Below are positions 1-9,038 of a stretch of 64,000 nucleotides of DNA, piece by piece. The notes beneath the pieces are model-generated. The model was given only the letters and a program-made list of their open reading frames with translations. It had not been told where the DNA came from and did not search any database. Where the stretch lies: contig NZ_CP059491.1 of the NCBI RefSeq assembly GCF_014041935.1, positions 1,302,001 to 1,366,000 on the forward strand. The letters are read 5' to 3'. This DNA comes from Gordonia jinghuaiqii (GTDB taxonomy: Bacteria; Actinomycetota; Actinomycetes; Mycobacteriales; Mycobacteriaceae). Positions within the stretch are counted from its first letter, which is position 1. The number at the start of each line of letters is the position of its first letter. The position numbers and the translations under genes were made by a program.

Positions 1-401
1 ACGCCGAACTGCTCGTCGGGCTCGGCCTGTCCGGCGAGGACCTCCCCGCGCAGCTCGATCGCGAGGGCTGGCCGACGCTGCGGGCTCGTTTCGGCGAGAT
101 CTTCGCCTCCCGCACGCGGGCCGAGTGGACCGCGGTGTTCGCCGGACTTGATGCGTGTGTGTCCCCGGTGCTCTCGCCCTGGGAGGTCGCACAGGCCGAA
201 CATGTCACGGCGCGAGACGCATTCGTCCAGATCGACGGGATCGACCAGCCGGCACCGGCACCGCGCTTCTCCCGGACCCCCGCCGCGGTCCCGACCGGTC
301 CCCGGCTGCCGGGTGAGGACACCGACGCGGTGCTGGCCGAGTGGGCGCCGCGGGCGGCGGCCGGCGGAATGGTGAGTGAGGGAGAGGTGGCCGCCCCATG
401 A
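1..401 (+). CDS. Class III CoA-transferase / alpha-methylacyl-CoA racemase, C-terminal part
   Basis: The gene enters from the left edge; codons are read from base 3, with the stop at 399-401. The visible 132 residues contain the C-terminal signature of this family, including FASRTRAEWTAVFAGLDACV followed by SPVL, then a Pro/Ala-rich tail. Family members move CoA between acyl groups or epimerise 2-methylacyl-CoA, which fits the beta-oxidation genes that follow. The next gene's ATG overlaps the stop by 4 nt, so it is first in the visible part of the operon. Whether it is a transferase or a racemase cannot be told without the N-terminal catalytic Asp region. Confidence 0.8.
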   Translation, partial: AELLVGLGLSGEDLPAQLDREGWPTLRARFGEIFASRTRAEWTAVFAGLDACVSPVLSPWEVAQAEHVTARDAFVQIDGIDQPAPAPRFSRTPAAVPTGPRLPGEDTDAVLAEWAPRAAAGGMVSEGEVAAP

Positions 402-1600
402 CCGGTGCAGCAATGACCGAAACACAGACGACCACTGCCGCGGTCGATCTCGCCGTTCCCGACACCGTGGAGCAGGCGCGCGCAGACTTCCGCCGGTGGA
501 TGGCCGACCACCGCGTCGATCTCGAGCAGTTCCGGGAGACAGGCGGCGAGGTCACCGAGATCTTCGGACGGCTTCGTCAGTTGCAGCGAATGTTGTTCGA
601 CTCCGGGTGGATCCGCCTGGGATGGCCGCCGGAGATGGGTGGTCTCGGCGGAGCACCGATGCTGCGCAGCATCATCAGCGAGGAGCTCGCCGCGGCGGGG
701 TACCCGCCGCCGTTCTCCTTCGCGACGCAGGAGGTGCTCGGGCCCGCAGTTGCCGAATTCGCCCGGCCAGAACTCGCCGCGCATGTGCTGCCCCGGCTGC
801 TCAGCGGTCAGGAGACCTGGTGTCAGGGCTTCTCCGAGCCCGGTGCCGGGAGTGACCTGGCCTCTTTGCGACTCAAAGCCGTTGCCGTCGAAGGCGGTTG
901 GCGGGTCTCCGGCGAGAAGATCTGGACCAGCTGGGCACAGCTGGCCGACCGCTGTGTCCTCCTGGCCCGGACCGGTGACCTCGACTCGGGACATCGCGGC
1001 ATCTCGGCCTTCCTGCTCGACATGGACACCCCCGGCATCACGGTGAGCCTGTTGCGCAGCATGAACGGGGACGACGAGTTCTGCTCGTTGTTCTTCGACA
1101 ACGTGTTCATCCCCGAGGACCGACTGCTCGGCAAGCCCGACGGTGGGTGGGCGGTCACGATGCATGTCCTCGCCGGTGAGCGGGGTGCGGCCGCATGGCA
1201 ACGCCAGATCTGGTTGCGGTCGCGACTCGACGAGCTGGCCGCGGCGGGCGGCGTCGACGACACCGTCCTCGGTGAGAGTTTGGAGCTGCTCATGGCCCTG
1301 CGGGTGCTGTCACGTCGCACCGTGCGGGCACTGTCCGCCGGCGAGCCGGTCGGATCGACCACCTCACTGGACAAGCTCGCGATGTCCACGGCCGAGAAAT
1401 TCCTCTTCGACGCCGCGATGTCGGGTGCGTCCGACGAGATCGTCCTGGGGGGTTCGTTCGACAGCGGTTCGGGCCCCGGAGGGGGCGACGGCGCCTGGCG
1501 CAACGACTACCTCTACAGCCGCGCGTCGTCGATCTACGGCGGCGCGGCCGAGATCCAACGAAACATCATCGCCGAACGCCTGCTCGGCCTACCCCGCTGA
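398..1600 (+). CDS. Acyl-CoA dehydrogenase, FAD-binding (alpha-type) subunit
   Basis: 400-residue acyl-CoA dehydrogenase that would oxidise an acyl-CoA to the 2-enoyl-CoA using FAD. Seen: the substrate/FAD loop QGFSEPGAGSDLASL (about 143-157), a WTSW motif, and the C-terminal YGGAAEIQRNIIAERLLGLP typical of complete family members. ATG 398 is chosen because GGGAGAGG lies 9 nt upstream; an ATG at 413 has no ribosome site. It is directly followed by a shorter ACAD, the layout of actinobacterial heteromeric (alpha2beta2) ACADs used on bulky substrates such as sterol side chains. Pairing is inferred from order only. Confidence 0.9.
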   Translation: MTGAAMTETQTTTAAVDLAVPDTVEQARADFRRWMADHRVDLEQFRETGGEVTEIFGRLRQLQRMLFDSGWIRLGWPPEMGGLGGAPMLRSIISEELAAAGYPPPFSFATQEVLGPAVAEFARPELAAHVLPRLLSGQETWCQGFSEPGAGSDLASLRLKAVAVEGGWRVSGEKIWTSWAQLADRCVLLARTGDLDSGHRGISAFLLDMDTPGITVSLLRSMNGDDEFCSLFFDNVFIPEDRLLGKPDGGWAVTMHVLAGERGAAAWQRQIWLRSRLDELAAAGGVDDTVLGESLELLMALRVLSRRTVRALSAGEPVGSTTSLDKLAMSTAEKFLFDAAMSGASDEIVLGGSFDSGSGPGGGDGAWRNDYLYSRASSIYGGAAEIQRNIIAERLLGLPR

Positions 1601-1617
1601 GAGCGAAGGGATTGCGA

Positions 1618-2616
1618 ATGGATGCCGACGACGTCACCCAGGTGACCGAGAGCCTGCGCCGGGCTCTCCAGACAGATCCGGACAACGCACGGGACGCGGT
1701 CGGGGAGTTCGGTTGGACCGAACTCCTCGACGACGAACCCATGGTCGCGGTGAGGACACTGTTCCCGCTCTGGGGCGAGCTCCTCGCCCATGGGTCCATG
1801 CTCGACGAGGTGATGGCGCACGCGACCGGCATCGCCGATCTCGACCCGACCACCCGGGTGGCACTCCCCGCACTGGGCGGAAGTGATGTGCCCGGCACCC
1901 GCCGCGGCGATTCGGTGATCCTCGACGGACTCATCGCCCCCGGCTCCGGTCCGGTGCTGGTCGCGGCCACGTCGGAGAGCGGCGCGGTCGCCCTGGTCGT
2001 CGTGGCAGCACCACCGGCGCAAGCCGGCGACCCGCTGGACCCGACGATGGCCTTGCGGCGCATCCGCGGTGAGTTCACCGTGATCGCCGAACCGGTCGCC
2101 GACGCGCCGATCGCGTGGGCGTCGATGCTCGCGGCCGGACGGCGTGCGCTCGCACATGAACTCAACGGGGTCACCGGTGCGATGAAGGCGATGACGGTGG
2201 AGCACGTGCTCTCCCGCGAGCAGTTCGGCCAGGCACTCGGCTCGTTCCAGGCGGTCAAACACCAACTGGCCGACGTCCACCTGTGGCATCAGGTCGCCGA
2301 ACTGTCGGCCGCCGCCGCGTGGGAAGACGGTGGTGTGCGGCAGGACGGTGTGCGGCAGGACGGTGTGCGGCAGGACGGGGGGGCGCAGAGCGCAGCACTG
2401 GCGAAGGTGTCGGCGAACCGCGCCTCCGCCACCGCCCGCCGCGTCTGCCAACAGCTGCTCGGTGGGATGGGGTTCACCTGGGAGCACGACTTCCACCGCT
2501 ACCTGCGGCGCGCGCTCACCCTGGAGCCACTCCTGGGTGGCGTCGCCGACCTGCACGGCGAACTCGGGGCGGCGCTGCGCGACGGCCGGCTCGGACACCA
2601 ACTGATCTCGCTCTGA
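1618..2616 (+). CDS. Acyl-CoA dehydrogenase, short (beta-type) partner subunit
   Basis: 332-residue ACAD-fold protein. The C-terminal helical domain is clear (FQAVKHQLAD, then GGMGFTWEHDFHRYLRRA), while the N-terminal half is divergent and lacks the SEPxAGSD FAD loop, as expected for the partner subunit of a heteromeric ACAD. ATG 1618 is preceded by GCGAAGGG; a TTG at 1612 is less likely. Odd feature: three exact 15-bp repeats at 2332-2376 insert GVRQD three times into a loop between two C-terminal helices. It probably works with the preceding ACAD. Confidence 0.85.
   Translation: MDADDVTQVTESLRRALQTDPDNARDAVGEFGWTELLDDEPMVAVRTLFPLWGELLAHGSMLDEVMAHATGIADLDPTTRVALPALGGSDVPGTRRGDSVILDGLIAPGSGPVLVAATSESGAVALVVVAAPPAQAGDPLDPTMALRRIRGEFTVIAEPVADAPIAWASMLAAGRRALAHELNGVTGAMKAMTVEHVLSREQFGQALGSFQAVKHQLADVHLWHQVAELSAAAAWEDGGVRQDGVRQDGVRQDGGAQSAALAKVSANRASATARRVCQQLLGGMGFTWEHDFHRYLRRALTLEPLLGGVADLHGELGAALRDGRLGHQLISL
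2332..2376 (+). repeat. Three perfect 15-bp tandem repeats inside an ACAD gene
   Basis: GGTGTGCGGCAGGAC occurs three times head to tail (2332-2346, 2347-2361, 2362-2376), in frame as GVRQD x3, near residues 239-253 of the short ACAD. The unit length is a multiple of three, so gain or loss of units would keep the frame. Confidence 0.95.
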
Positions 2617-2679
2617 CCACACCCGGCCGCCCTGGGTCACAGCCCGGCGCATCCACCAACACATACTCGAGGAGACAAC

Positions 2680-3897
2680 ATGCGCGAAGCCTGGATCATC
2701 GATGGAGTCCGTACCCCGCGCGGTAAGGGCAAGCCCTCCGGGGCGCTGCACGGCGTGCATCCGCAGGAGCTCCTCGGTGGGCTTCTCACCGCGTTGAGCG
2801 AGCGCGGCCTCGACGCCGCCGACGTCGACGACGTCGTGATGGGCAACGGAGAACACGCCGGCGATCACGCCAACGACATCGCCCGTTCGGCCGCGCTCAC
2901 CGCGGGCTGGCCGGTGACCGTGCCGGGCCTGACCATCAACCGTTTCTGCGGCGGCGCCCAGCAGGCGGTCATGACCGCCGCCACCGGAGTGCTCTCCGGA
3001 TGGCAGGACCTGGTGGTCGCCGGTGGTGTGGAATCGATGTCGCGCCACAGCTACGGGCAGCCGCTCGACGCCAACAACCCGCGGCTCCGAGAGCGTTATC
3101 CGCTGGTGCCGCAGGGCATCTCGGCCGACCTCATCGCCACACTGGAAGGTTTCGACCGGGAGACGGTCGACGCCTTCGCGGTGCGCAGCCAGGAACTCGC
3201 CGCGCAGGCGATCAAGGAGGACCGCTTCGCCCGCAGCATCGTGCCGGTTCGCGACGCCGACGGCACCGTGCTCCTCGAGACCGACGAGCATGCCCGTCCC
3301 GGCACCACCGTGGAATCCCTGTCGGGCCTGCCCGCGTCCTTCGCGCGCTCGGGCAGCAAGCCCCGCGACGACCGCGGCCGCTCCTTCGACGACATGTGTC
3401 GCGAGACCTACCCGGAGGCGGCCGAGATCGCACATGTCCACCACGCCGGGAACTCCTCCGGCGTGGTCGACGGTGCCGCGGCGATCGTCGTCGCCTCGGA
3501 TGAGTACGCCAGGGCGCACGGACTGACGCCGCGGGCACGGCTGGTCAGCGCGGCGGTGCGGGGCGCCGAACCGGTCATCATGCTGACCGCGCCGGGACCG
3601 GCCGCCGAACTGTGCCTGCGCAAGGCCGGGATGACCGTGGCCGACATCGACCTCTGGGAGATCAACGAGGCCTTCGCGGCCGTGCCGCTGAAGGTGATCA
3701 AGGACTTGGCGATCGACCCCGACCGGGTCAACGTCAACGGTGGAGCCATCGCGCTGGGGCACCCGATCGGTGCCACCGGTGCGATGCTCTTCCAGACCGT
3801 CATCGACGAGCTCGAGCGCCGCGACCTCTCGACCGGGCTGGTGACGATGTGCACCGGCGGCGGGATGGCGACCGCCACCATCGTGGAACGGATCTGA
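2680..3897 (+). CDS. Acetyl-CoA acyltransferase (thiolase)
   Basis: 405-residue thiolase that would cleave 3-ketoacyl-CoA with CoA. Seen: the nucleophile region TINRFCGGAQQAV (Cys near residue 90), the motif NEAFA, the GGAIALGHPIGATGA loop with the catalytic His, and the C-terminal CTGGGMATA with the second catalytic Cys. Length is normal for degradative thiolases. ATG 2680 follows a CGAGGAGA ribosome site. A 63-bp gap separates it from the short ACAD, with no terminator, so it belongs to operon A. Confidence 0.93.
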   Translation: MREAWIIDGVRTPRGKGKPSGALHGVHPQELLGGLLTALSERGLDAADVDDVVMGNGEHAGDHANDIARSAALTAGWPVTVPGLTINRFCGGAQQAVMTAATGVLSGWQDLVVAGGVESMSRHSYGQPLDANNPRLRERYPLVPQGISADLIATLEGFDRETVDAFAVRSQELAAQAIKEDRFARSIVPVRDADGTVLLETDEHARPGTTVESLSGLPASFARSGSKPRDDRGRSFDDMCRETYPEAAEIAHVHHAGNSSGVVDGAAAIVVASDEYARAHGLTPRARLVSAAVRGAEPVIMLTAPGPAAELCLRKAGMTVADIDLWEINEAFAAVPLKVIKDLAIDPDRVNVNGGAIALGHPIGATGAMLFQTVIDELERRDLSTGLVTMCTGGGMATATIVERI

Positions 3898-3946
3898 CCA
3901 CCTGCGCTGTTCGCGCGGACCGATCGCCCACCCTGCAAGGAGAGAC

Positions 3947-4750
3947 ATGACCGACGCGGTAGAGACGTATCAATCGGTGGAAGTGCACCGGAACGGCCAC
4001 GTCGCCGAGTTGCGGCTGAACCGGCCCGACACCCTGAACGCCTTCGACGACACACTCGTCAACGAACTGCCGGCTGTGCTGATCGGCCTCGCCCGGGACA
4101 CCGGGGTTCGCGCGGTGGTGTGGACCTCGACCGGCAGGCATTTCTCCGCCGGTGGCGACATGGAGACGATCCTGGCCGGGCACGCCGATCTCAATGTGCT
4201 GCTGCAAGGGGTCGACGACGGTCGCCGCCTGTTCCGGGCCTTCGCCGACTTCCCCAAGCCGCTCGTGACGGCGGTGCAGGGAAGCAGCTTCGGGGTGGCG
4301 ACCAGTCTGATCTTCACCTCCGACGCGGTCGTGGTGTCCCCGGGCACCAAGCTGGCCGATCCGCACGTCCACATGGGGCTCGTCGCCGGCGACGGTGGTT
4401 GTGTCACCTGGCCGCTCAGCGCCGGTCTCGCCCGCGCCAAGCGCAAACTGCTGTGGGGAGAGGCGCTGACGGGACCCGAAGCGGTCGATCTGGGCCTGGC
4501 AACCGACCTCGTCGACTCCCCGGAAGATCTGCACGACAAAGCCTTCGAGCTCGCAACCCGGGTCGCGGCCATCCCGCCGATCGCCACGCAACTGACCAAG
4601 CGCGCCCTCAACCGGGTGCTGTCGGCCAACACCGACCAGGTCCTCGACACCGGCTTCTATCTCGAAGCCCTGTCCAATCGCAGCGCGGACGCGGTGGAGG
4701 CGGTCAACGCATTCAAGGAGAAAAGAGAAGGACGATGGACCGGAGCGTGA
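3947..4750 (+). CDS. Enoyl-CoA hydratase/isomerase family protein (crotonase fold)
   Basis: 267 residues with the crotonase oxyanion-hole segments HFSAGGDM and GSSFGVATSLIFTSD. The stretch that normally reads PExxLGxxPGxGG is ADPHVHMGLVAGDGG, so the usual first catalytic Glu is replaced by His. This ADPHVxxGLVAGDGG form recurs in a crotonase subgroup whose reaction need not be simple hydration. AAGGAG sits 5 nt before ATG 3947. It ends just ahead of the acyl-CoA synthetase gene. Precise reaction unknown. Confidence 0.85.
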   Translation: MTDAVETYQSVEVHRNGHVAELRLNRPDTLNAFDDTLVNELPAVLIGLARDTGVRAVVWTSTGRHFSAGGDMETILAGHADLNVLLQGVDDGRRLFRAFADFPKPLVTAVQGSSFGVATSLIFTSDAVVVSPGTKLADPHVHMGLVAGDGGCVTWPLSAGLARAKRKLLWGEALTGPEAVDLGLATDLVDSPEDLHDKAFELATRVAAIPPIATQLTKRALNRVLSANTDQVLDTGFYLEALSNRSADAVEAVNAFKEKREGRWTGA

Positions 4751-4752
4751 GC

Positions 4753-6351
4753 ATGACCCGCGAGATCATCTGGGGCGAGGACGTCGTCGACGGGCACTAC
4801 GCCGGACATCCCGGCCGCGTGTACGCCCAGACGCCGTCGTCGCTGGTGGAGGTGCTGAACTCGGCCGGCCGCTGGGAAGGCCGCGACTACCTGGTGCAGG
4901 GGGATCGTCGGATCTCGCACCCGCAGTTCCGCGATGCGGTGCCCGCGGCCGCCGCGCTGCTGGCCGCCGCCGGGGTGACCCCCGGTGACCGGGTGATGCT
5001 GCACTGCTACAACCGTCCCGAGTTCGCGCTGGCCACCTGGGCCACCTGGTGGCTGGGCGCGGTACCGGTGTATGCCAACCGGTGGTGGAGCGCCGGGGAG
5101 ATCGCCCACGCGGTCGACGTCACCGCTCCCGCGCTGATCCTCGCCGACGCGCCCTCGAACATGCCGCCGGGGAGCGCTGTACGCGACCTCGCCGAGCTGG
5201 AGTCATGCTGGGAGGCAACGCGGTCCGTCGAGCCGGCGTCGGGAATCGACCTCGACAGCACCGCACTGATCCTGTTCACCTCGGGCAGTTCCGGCGCGCC
5301 CAAGGCGGTCCAGCTCTCGGTCCGCTCGGTGATCGCCAACCAGCACAACCTGCTGGCCCGGTCGCGACGGCTCCCGCAACACCTCGATGCCGATGCGCCA
5401 CAGACGGTCACGCTGGTGTGCACGCCGCTGTTCCACATCGGCGGGGTGTCCAACATCCTCACCAACCTGATCATCGGCGGCCGGCTGGTGCTCACCGAGG
5501 GCAAATTCGACGCCGGGGAGATCCTCGACCTGATCGAGGCCGAGCGGGTGCAGAGCTGGGGCGGCGTGCCGACGATGGCGGTGCGACTGCTCGAACACCC
5601 GGAGTTCGCCGACCATGACCTGTCGAGCCTGCGGTCCTTCCCACTCGGCGGCGCGCCGCTGCCGGCCGCGCTGCTGGAACGCATGGTCGCCAAACTGCCG
5701 CAGCTCAAGAAGCGCGGACTGGCCAACACCTGGGGCATGACCGAGACCGGCGGATTCATGACCGTCGCAGGCAACGCGGACCTCGAGCAGCGCCCGGGTA
5801 CCGTGGGCCGCCCATACCCGGTGGTGGAGATGCGGATCGACAACCCCGACGAGACCGGAAGCGGCGAGGTCCTCGTGCGCGCCCCCACGATCATGCTGGG
5901 CTACCTCGGCATCGACGACGGCACCGTCGACGCCGACGGATGGCTGCACACCGGTGACCTCGGCCACCTCGACGCCGACGGCTACCTCTTCCTGGACGGG
6001 CGCAGCAAGGACATCGTGATCCGCGGCGGCGAGAACATCGCGTGCGTGCATGTCGAGCAGGCGCTGCTGTCGCATCCGGCGGTGGTGGAGGCCGCGGTCT
6101 TCGGTATTCCTCACGACGACCTCGGCGAAGAACTCGCGGCGGCGATCACCCACCGCGCCGGCCGGCCGGTGACGTCGGAGGAACTCGTGGCGCACTGCCG
6201 GAAAACCCTGGCGTACTTCGAGGTTCCCTCGCAGTGGCAGATCGGCGAGGCCCCGCTGCCCACGCTGGCCGGCGAGAAGCTGAACAAGAAGGCCATCAGG
6301 GCGACGTTCATCGAGACGGCCGCATCCGAGCAACCGACGAAAGAGGCGTGA
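4753..6351 (+). CDS. Acyl-CoA synthetase (AMP-forming, ANL superfamily)
   Basis: 532-residue AMP-dependent synthetase that would activate a carboxylic acid to its CoA thioester, probably the entry step for operon A. Seen: the phosphate-binding loop LFTSGSSGAPKAVQL, the WGMTETGGF motif, the hinge region YLFLDGRSKDIVIRGGENIA, and the C-terminal catalytic Lys in LAGEKLNKKAI. ATG 4753 is chosen because GGAG lies 7 nt upstream, 2 nt after the hydratase stop; ATG 4735 (6 residues longer, overlapping the previous gene) is the alternative. The next gene begins 3 nt after its stop. Confidence 0.92.
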   Translation: MTREIIWGEDVVDGHYAGHPGRVYAQTPSSLVEVLNSAGRWEGRDYLVQGDRRISHPQFRDAVPAAAALLAAAGVTPGDRVMLHCYNRPEFALATWATWWLGAVPVYANRWWSAGEIAHAVDVTAPALILADAPSNMPPGSAVRDLAELESCWEATRSVEPASGIDLDSTALILFTSGSSGAPKAVQLSVRSVIANQHNLLARSRRLPQHLDADAPQTVTLVCTPLFHIGGVSNILTNLIIGGRLVLTEGKFDAGEILDLIEAERVQSWGGVPTMAVRLLEHPEFADHDLSSLRSFPLGGAPLPAALLERMVAKLPQLKKRGLANTWGMTETGGFMTVAGNADLEQRPGTVGRPYPVVEMRIDNPDETGSGEVLVRAPTIMLGYLGIDDGTVDADGWLHTGDLGHLDADGYLFLDGRSKDIVIRGGENIACVHVEQALLSHPAVVEAAVFGIPHDDLGEELAAAITHRAGRPVTSEELVAHCRKTLAYFEVPSQWQIGEAPLPTLAGEKLNKKAIRATFIETAASEQPTKEA

Positions 6352-6354
6352 GTC

Positions 6355-7479
6355 ATGTTCCTCAGCCCCGCAGACGAATACTTCACCCACCAGACCGCGC
6401 TCACCCACGCGATGGTCGCCACGAGCGACCCGTCGTGGCGCGAACGCTACTGGGTGAGTTTCCAGGACACCACGACCGGCGACACGGTTCTCACCCTCGG
6501 CCTCGGCCGGTATCCGAACCAAGACGTGATGGAAGCGTTCGCATGCTTCTCCTCCGGCGGCGTCCAGACCAACGTCCGGCTGTCGCGGACGTTGCTGCCG
6601 CAGAGCCATCAGATGACCGTCGGTGACTTCGCCTGCGAGATCGTCGAACCCATGCGCACCCTGCGATTCACCCTCGGCGACAACGACTCCGGACTCGCTT
6701 TCGACGTCACCTTCGAGGCGACGTTCGAGCCCATCCTGGAGGGACGCTTCTTCCAGATCAGCCGTGCGCGAACCACTTACGATGCGATCCGCTACGTCCA
6801 GCACGGACGCGCGCGCGGATGGATCCGTACCCCGTCGGGCGAATCGATCGAGGTGACACCGGAACGCTGGTGGTGCGAACGCGACCACTCGTGGGGTACC
6901 CGACCGCTCCCGCGCGCCGAGGGACAGCCGCCGGGTGAACGGCCCGAGTGGAAGATGCTGCTGTTCGCACCGCTGCAACTGCCCGACTTCGCGGTACACC
7001 TCTACCTGCAGGAGTCCGAACCGGGCCGTCCCGTCTACCTGTCGGCGGGTATCGCCGCCGGGCTCGACAGCGACGCCGAGGTCCCGGTGATCGTCGGCGT
7101 CGACCATGACCTCGAATGGGAGAAGGACGCGGCTGCACCGACTCTCGTCGGCGGCCGGGTCACCCTGATGCTGCACGGCGGCGAACGGATCGACCTCGAA
7201 CTGTCCGCGCGTCCGGCCCGGGCGCACCTGCGTGGCGGTGGCTATGAGGGGTGGAACGGATGGAAACAGGGCAGTTGGCGCGGTGAACTGACCGCCGAGC
7301 ACGACCAGTGGGATCTGCGTGACCGGTCGAATTTCTACCGGTACGCCAAAGCCGGTTCGGATCATCTGGTCGAGGTGCGGCACAACGACTCCGTCGGCTA
7401 CGGGATCGTCGAGTACATGGTGCTGCCCGGGTACGGCCGCTACTCCGAGGCCCTGCCGCCCACGCGCCCCAAGGCCTGA
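6355..7479 (+). CDS. CrtC/AttH-like (lipocalin-fold, DUF7064/7065-type) protein
   Basis: 374 residues, no signal peptide or membrane segment. It resembles actinobacterial proteins grouped with hydroxyneurosporene synthase (CrtC)/AttH-like tandem lipocalin folds. The diagnostic stretch is WWCERDHSWGTRPL; the paralogue at 15854 has WWAVRDHSWGVRPG at the same place. In CrtC itself this fold hydrates an isolated double bond, so a hydratase or lipid-binding role on a terpenoid or fatty substrate is conceivable, but no function is established. It sits tightly between the acyl-CoA synthetase and the kinase genes. Confidence 0.7.
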   Translation: MFLSPADEYFTHQTALTHAMVATSDPSWRERYWVSFQDTTTGDTVLTLGLGRYPNQDVMEAFACFSSGGVQTNVRLSRTLLPQSHQMTVGDFACEIVEPMRTLRFTLGDNDSGLAFDVTFEATFEPILEGRFFQISRARTTYDAIRYVQHGRARGWIRTPSGESIEVTPERWWCERDHSWGTRPLPRAEGQPPGERPEWKMLLFAPLQLPDFAVHLYLQESEPGRPVYLSAGIAAGLDSDAEVPVIVGVDHDLEWEKDAAAPTLVGGRVTLMLHGGERIDLELSARPARAHLRGGGYEGWNGWKQGSWRGELTAEHDQWDLRDRSNFYRYAKAGSDHLVEVRHNDSVGYGIVEYMVLPGYGRYSEALPPTRPKA

Positions 7480-7480
7480 G

Positions 7481-8491
7481 ATGGTCACCGACATGCGTGC
7501 GGCGTTGCTCGACATGCTGGCCGACCAGGGCATCGCCGACCTCACCACACCCGTCCGGCTCGGCGGCGGCAGCTCTCAGGAGAACTGGGCGTTCGACGCC
7601 GAGTTCGACACCCCTGCGGGGCGGGTGACCCGGGCGCTGCTGTTGCGCCGTGAACCCGCACGCGGTGTCGTCGACACCCCGCGGGACGTGGAGTACGCGC
7701 TGCTGCGCGCACTCGGACGGACCGACCTTCCGGTCGCCGCGGTCCACGCGCTCGACGACGGGACCCGACTGGAGCGCCCGGCGATGGTGGTCGACCGCCT
7801 CGTCGGTCGCGCCGACCGGGCCGTGTTGCGCAGCAAGGATCCACTTCGGATCGGTCGCGAGGCGCAGTTCGACCTCGCGGGCGCCGTCACCGATCTGCTG
7901 GCGGACGTGCACCGCGTCGACGTGGAGTCGACAGGTCTGACCGAAGTGCTGCCGGTACCCCACGATCCCGCCGAGGTCGAGATCGACAGGTGGGCGGCCG
8001 AACTGGACCGGGTGGAACTCGAGCCCCATCCGGGCCTGCGCGAGGTGCTGGCCTGGCTGCGCCGTCACCGGCCCTCCCCGGCGCCGGTCTCGCTGGTCCA
8101 CGGTGACTTCCGGCCCGCCAATGTCCTCGTCGACGGCGGTGCGCTGACGGCGTTGCTGGACTGGGAGCTGGCGCATCTCGGCGACGCCCACGACGATCTG
8201 GGCTGGTACACCTGCTCGGTCTACCGGCGCGAGCACTTCATCGACGGCCGGTGGGGCCTGGAGGACTTCCTGAAGCGGTGGTCGGCGGCGACGGGTGTCG
8301 AGGTCGACCGGCCGCGACTGCATTTCTGGCAGGTGATGAGTGTGTTCCGCCTGGCGGTGATCGCACTCGCCGGGGTCCGCGGGTTCTGCGACGGAGACAC
8401 CGACCGGCCGGCCGGTCCGACCACCTATGTGGAGGGGCTGGCGTTGGCGGAAACCGGCATGCTGGCCGGAGAAGAGGGCGTGACGCTGTGA
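7481..8491 (+). CDS. APH-family phosphotransferase (LvaA / ACAD10-type kinase candidate)
   Basis: 336 residues with the aminoglycoside-phosphotransferase/choline-kinase fold. The N-terminal lobe begins LGGGSSQENWAF; the catalytic loop is LVHGDFRPANVLVDGG and the Mg-binding part is ALLDWELAHLGDAHDDLGW. Such enzymes near ACAD genes include LvaA of Pseudomonas putida (phosphorylates 4-hydroxyvaleryl-CoA) and the kinase domains of human ACAD10/11. ATG 7481 is 1 nt after the previous stop. The next small gene overlaps its end by 4 nt, implying coupled synthesis. Kinase on a hydroxyacyl-CoA is an inference from context. Confidence 0.85.
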   Translation: MVTDMRAALLDMLADQGIADLTTPVRLGGGSSQENWAFDAEFDTPAGRVTRALLLRREPARGVVDTPRDVEYALLRALGRTDLPVAAVHALDDGTRLERPAMVVDRLVGRADRAVLRSKDPLRIGREAQFDLAGAVTDLLADVHRVDVESTGLTEVLPVPHDPAEVEIDRWAAELDRVELEPHPGLREVLAWLRRHRPSPAPVSLVHGDFRPANVLVDGGALTALLDWELAHLGDAHDDLGWYTCSVYRREHFIDGRWGLEDFLKRWSAATGVEVDRPRLHFWQVMSVFRLAVIALAGVRGFCDGDTDRPAGPTTYVEGLALAETGMLAGEEGVTL

Positions 8492-8874
8492 GACCGCAAC
8501 CATCGGAGATCATCTCGGGGATCCGTGCGATTCTCGATGACACCATCGCGCCCGAGCTGACCAGCGATCACGCCCGATCGCGATTGATCGAGATCCGTGC
8601 TGTGCTGGCTCAGATCGACTGGGATAATGCAGGCTTCGAACTCGTCGCCCGTGCCGATTCCCTGGCTGCGGGGCTCGCCGACGCCCGACACTGGTTGCCG
8701 GGTGAGCTGCCGTCACCGCCGCCTGCCGCCGATTACGGGTCCTATCAGGGCTATCACGAGGAACTCGCCGCGCTGGCGACGAGGACTCTGGAGAACCTGC
8801 GCTCGGTACTGACCGAGGCCCCCTCCGACCTGGCGGCCTCGGCTGTCTATCGCCGGTTGCTGACCCTCGTCTGA
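8488..8874 (+). CDS. Small helical partner of the kinase (DUF6285/LvaB-like candidate)
   Basis: 128 residues starting at GTG 8488, which overlaps the kinase stop (GTGA). The protein is mostly alpha-helical by composition (for example IIS GIRAILDDTIAPEL, RLIEIRAVLAQI, AALATRTLENLRSVL), with no signal peptide or membrane helix. Its size, position and coupling to an APH kinase match LvaB, the small protein needed for LvaA kinase activity in levulinate catabolism. I did not find a diagnostic motif, so the family name is tentative. It is the last gene of operon A; an inverted repeat follows. Confidence 0.65.
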   Translation: MRPQPSEIISGIRAILDDTIAPELTSDHARSRLIEIRAVLAQIDWDNAGFELVARADSLAAGLADARHWLPGELPSPPPAADYGSYQGYHEELAALATRTLENLRSVLTEAPSDLAASAVYRRLLTLV

Positions 8875-8907
8875 GGTCGCTGCGCCCTCGTAGCTGCTGC
8901 TGGATCT

Positions 8908-8953
8908 CACGGCCGCGTCCACACGTCTGTCAGGCGTGCCGGACGCGGCCGTG
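8908..8953 (+). terminator. Inverted repeat ending operon A
   Basis: CACGGCCGCGTCC (8908-8920) and GGACGCGGCCGTG (8941-8953) are perfect 13-bp complements with a 20-nt loop that contains a further CACG/CGTG pair. There is no T-run, which is usual for actinobacterial terminators. It lies 34 bp after the last gene of operon A. Confidence 0.65.
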
Positions 8954-9038
8954 TTCCCTATGCCCGTCTTCCCGGCGGAACCCACCGCCTGATCGTCGGC
9001 GTTGATCATCGCGACCGGAATATTCTATGATTAGATTG

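Noticed and set aside
1534..3948. 804-residue minus-strand ORF
   Set aside because: Antisense to two well-supported genes (short ACAD and thiolase). Composition (Arg/Gly/His/Pro) is that of a high-GC mirror frame, with no family motif.
5203..7548. 781-residue minus-strand ORF
   Set aside because: Antisense to the acyl-CoA synthetase and the CrtC-like gene, both with clear motifs.
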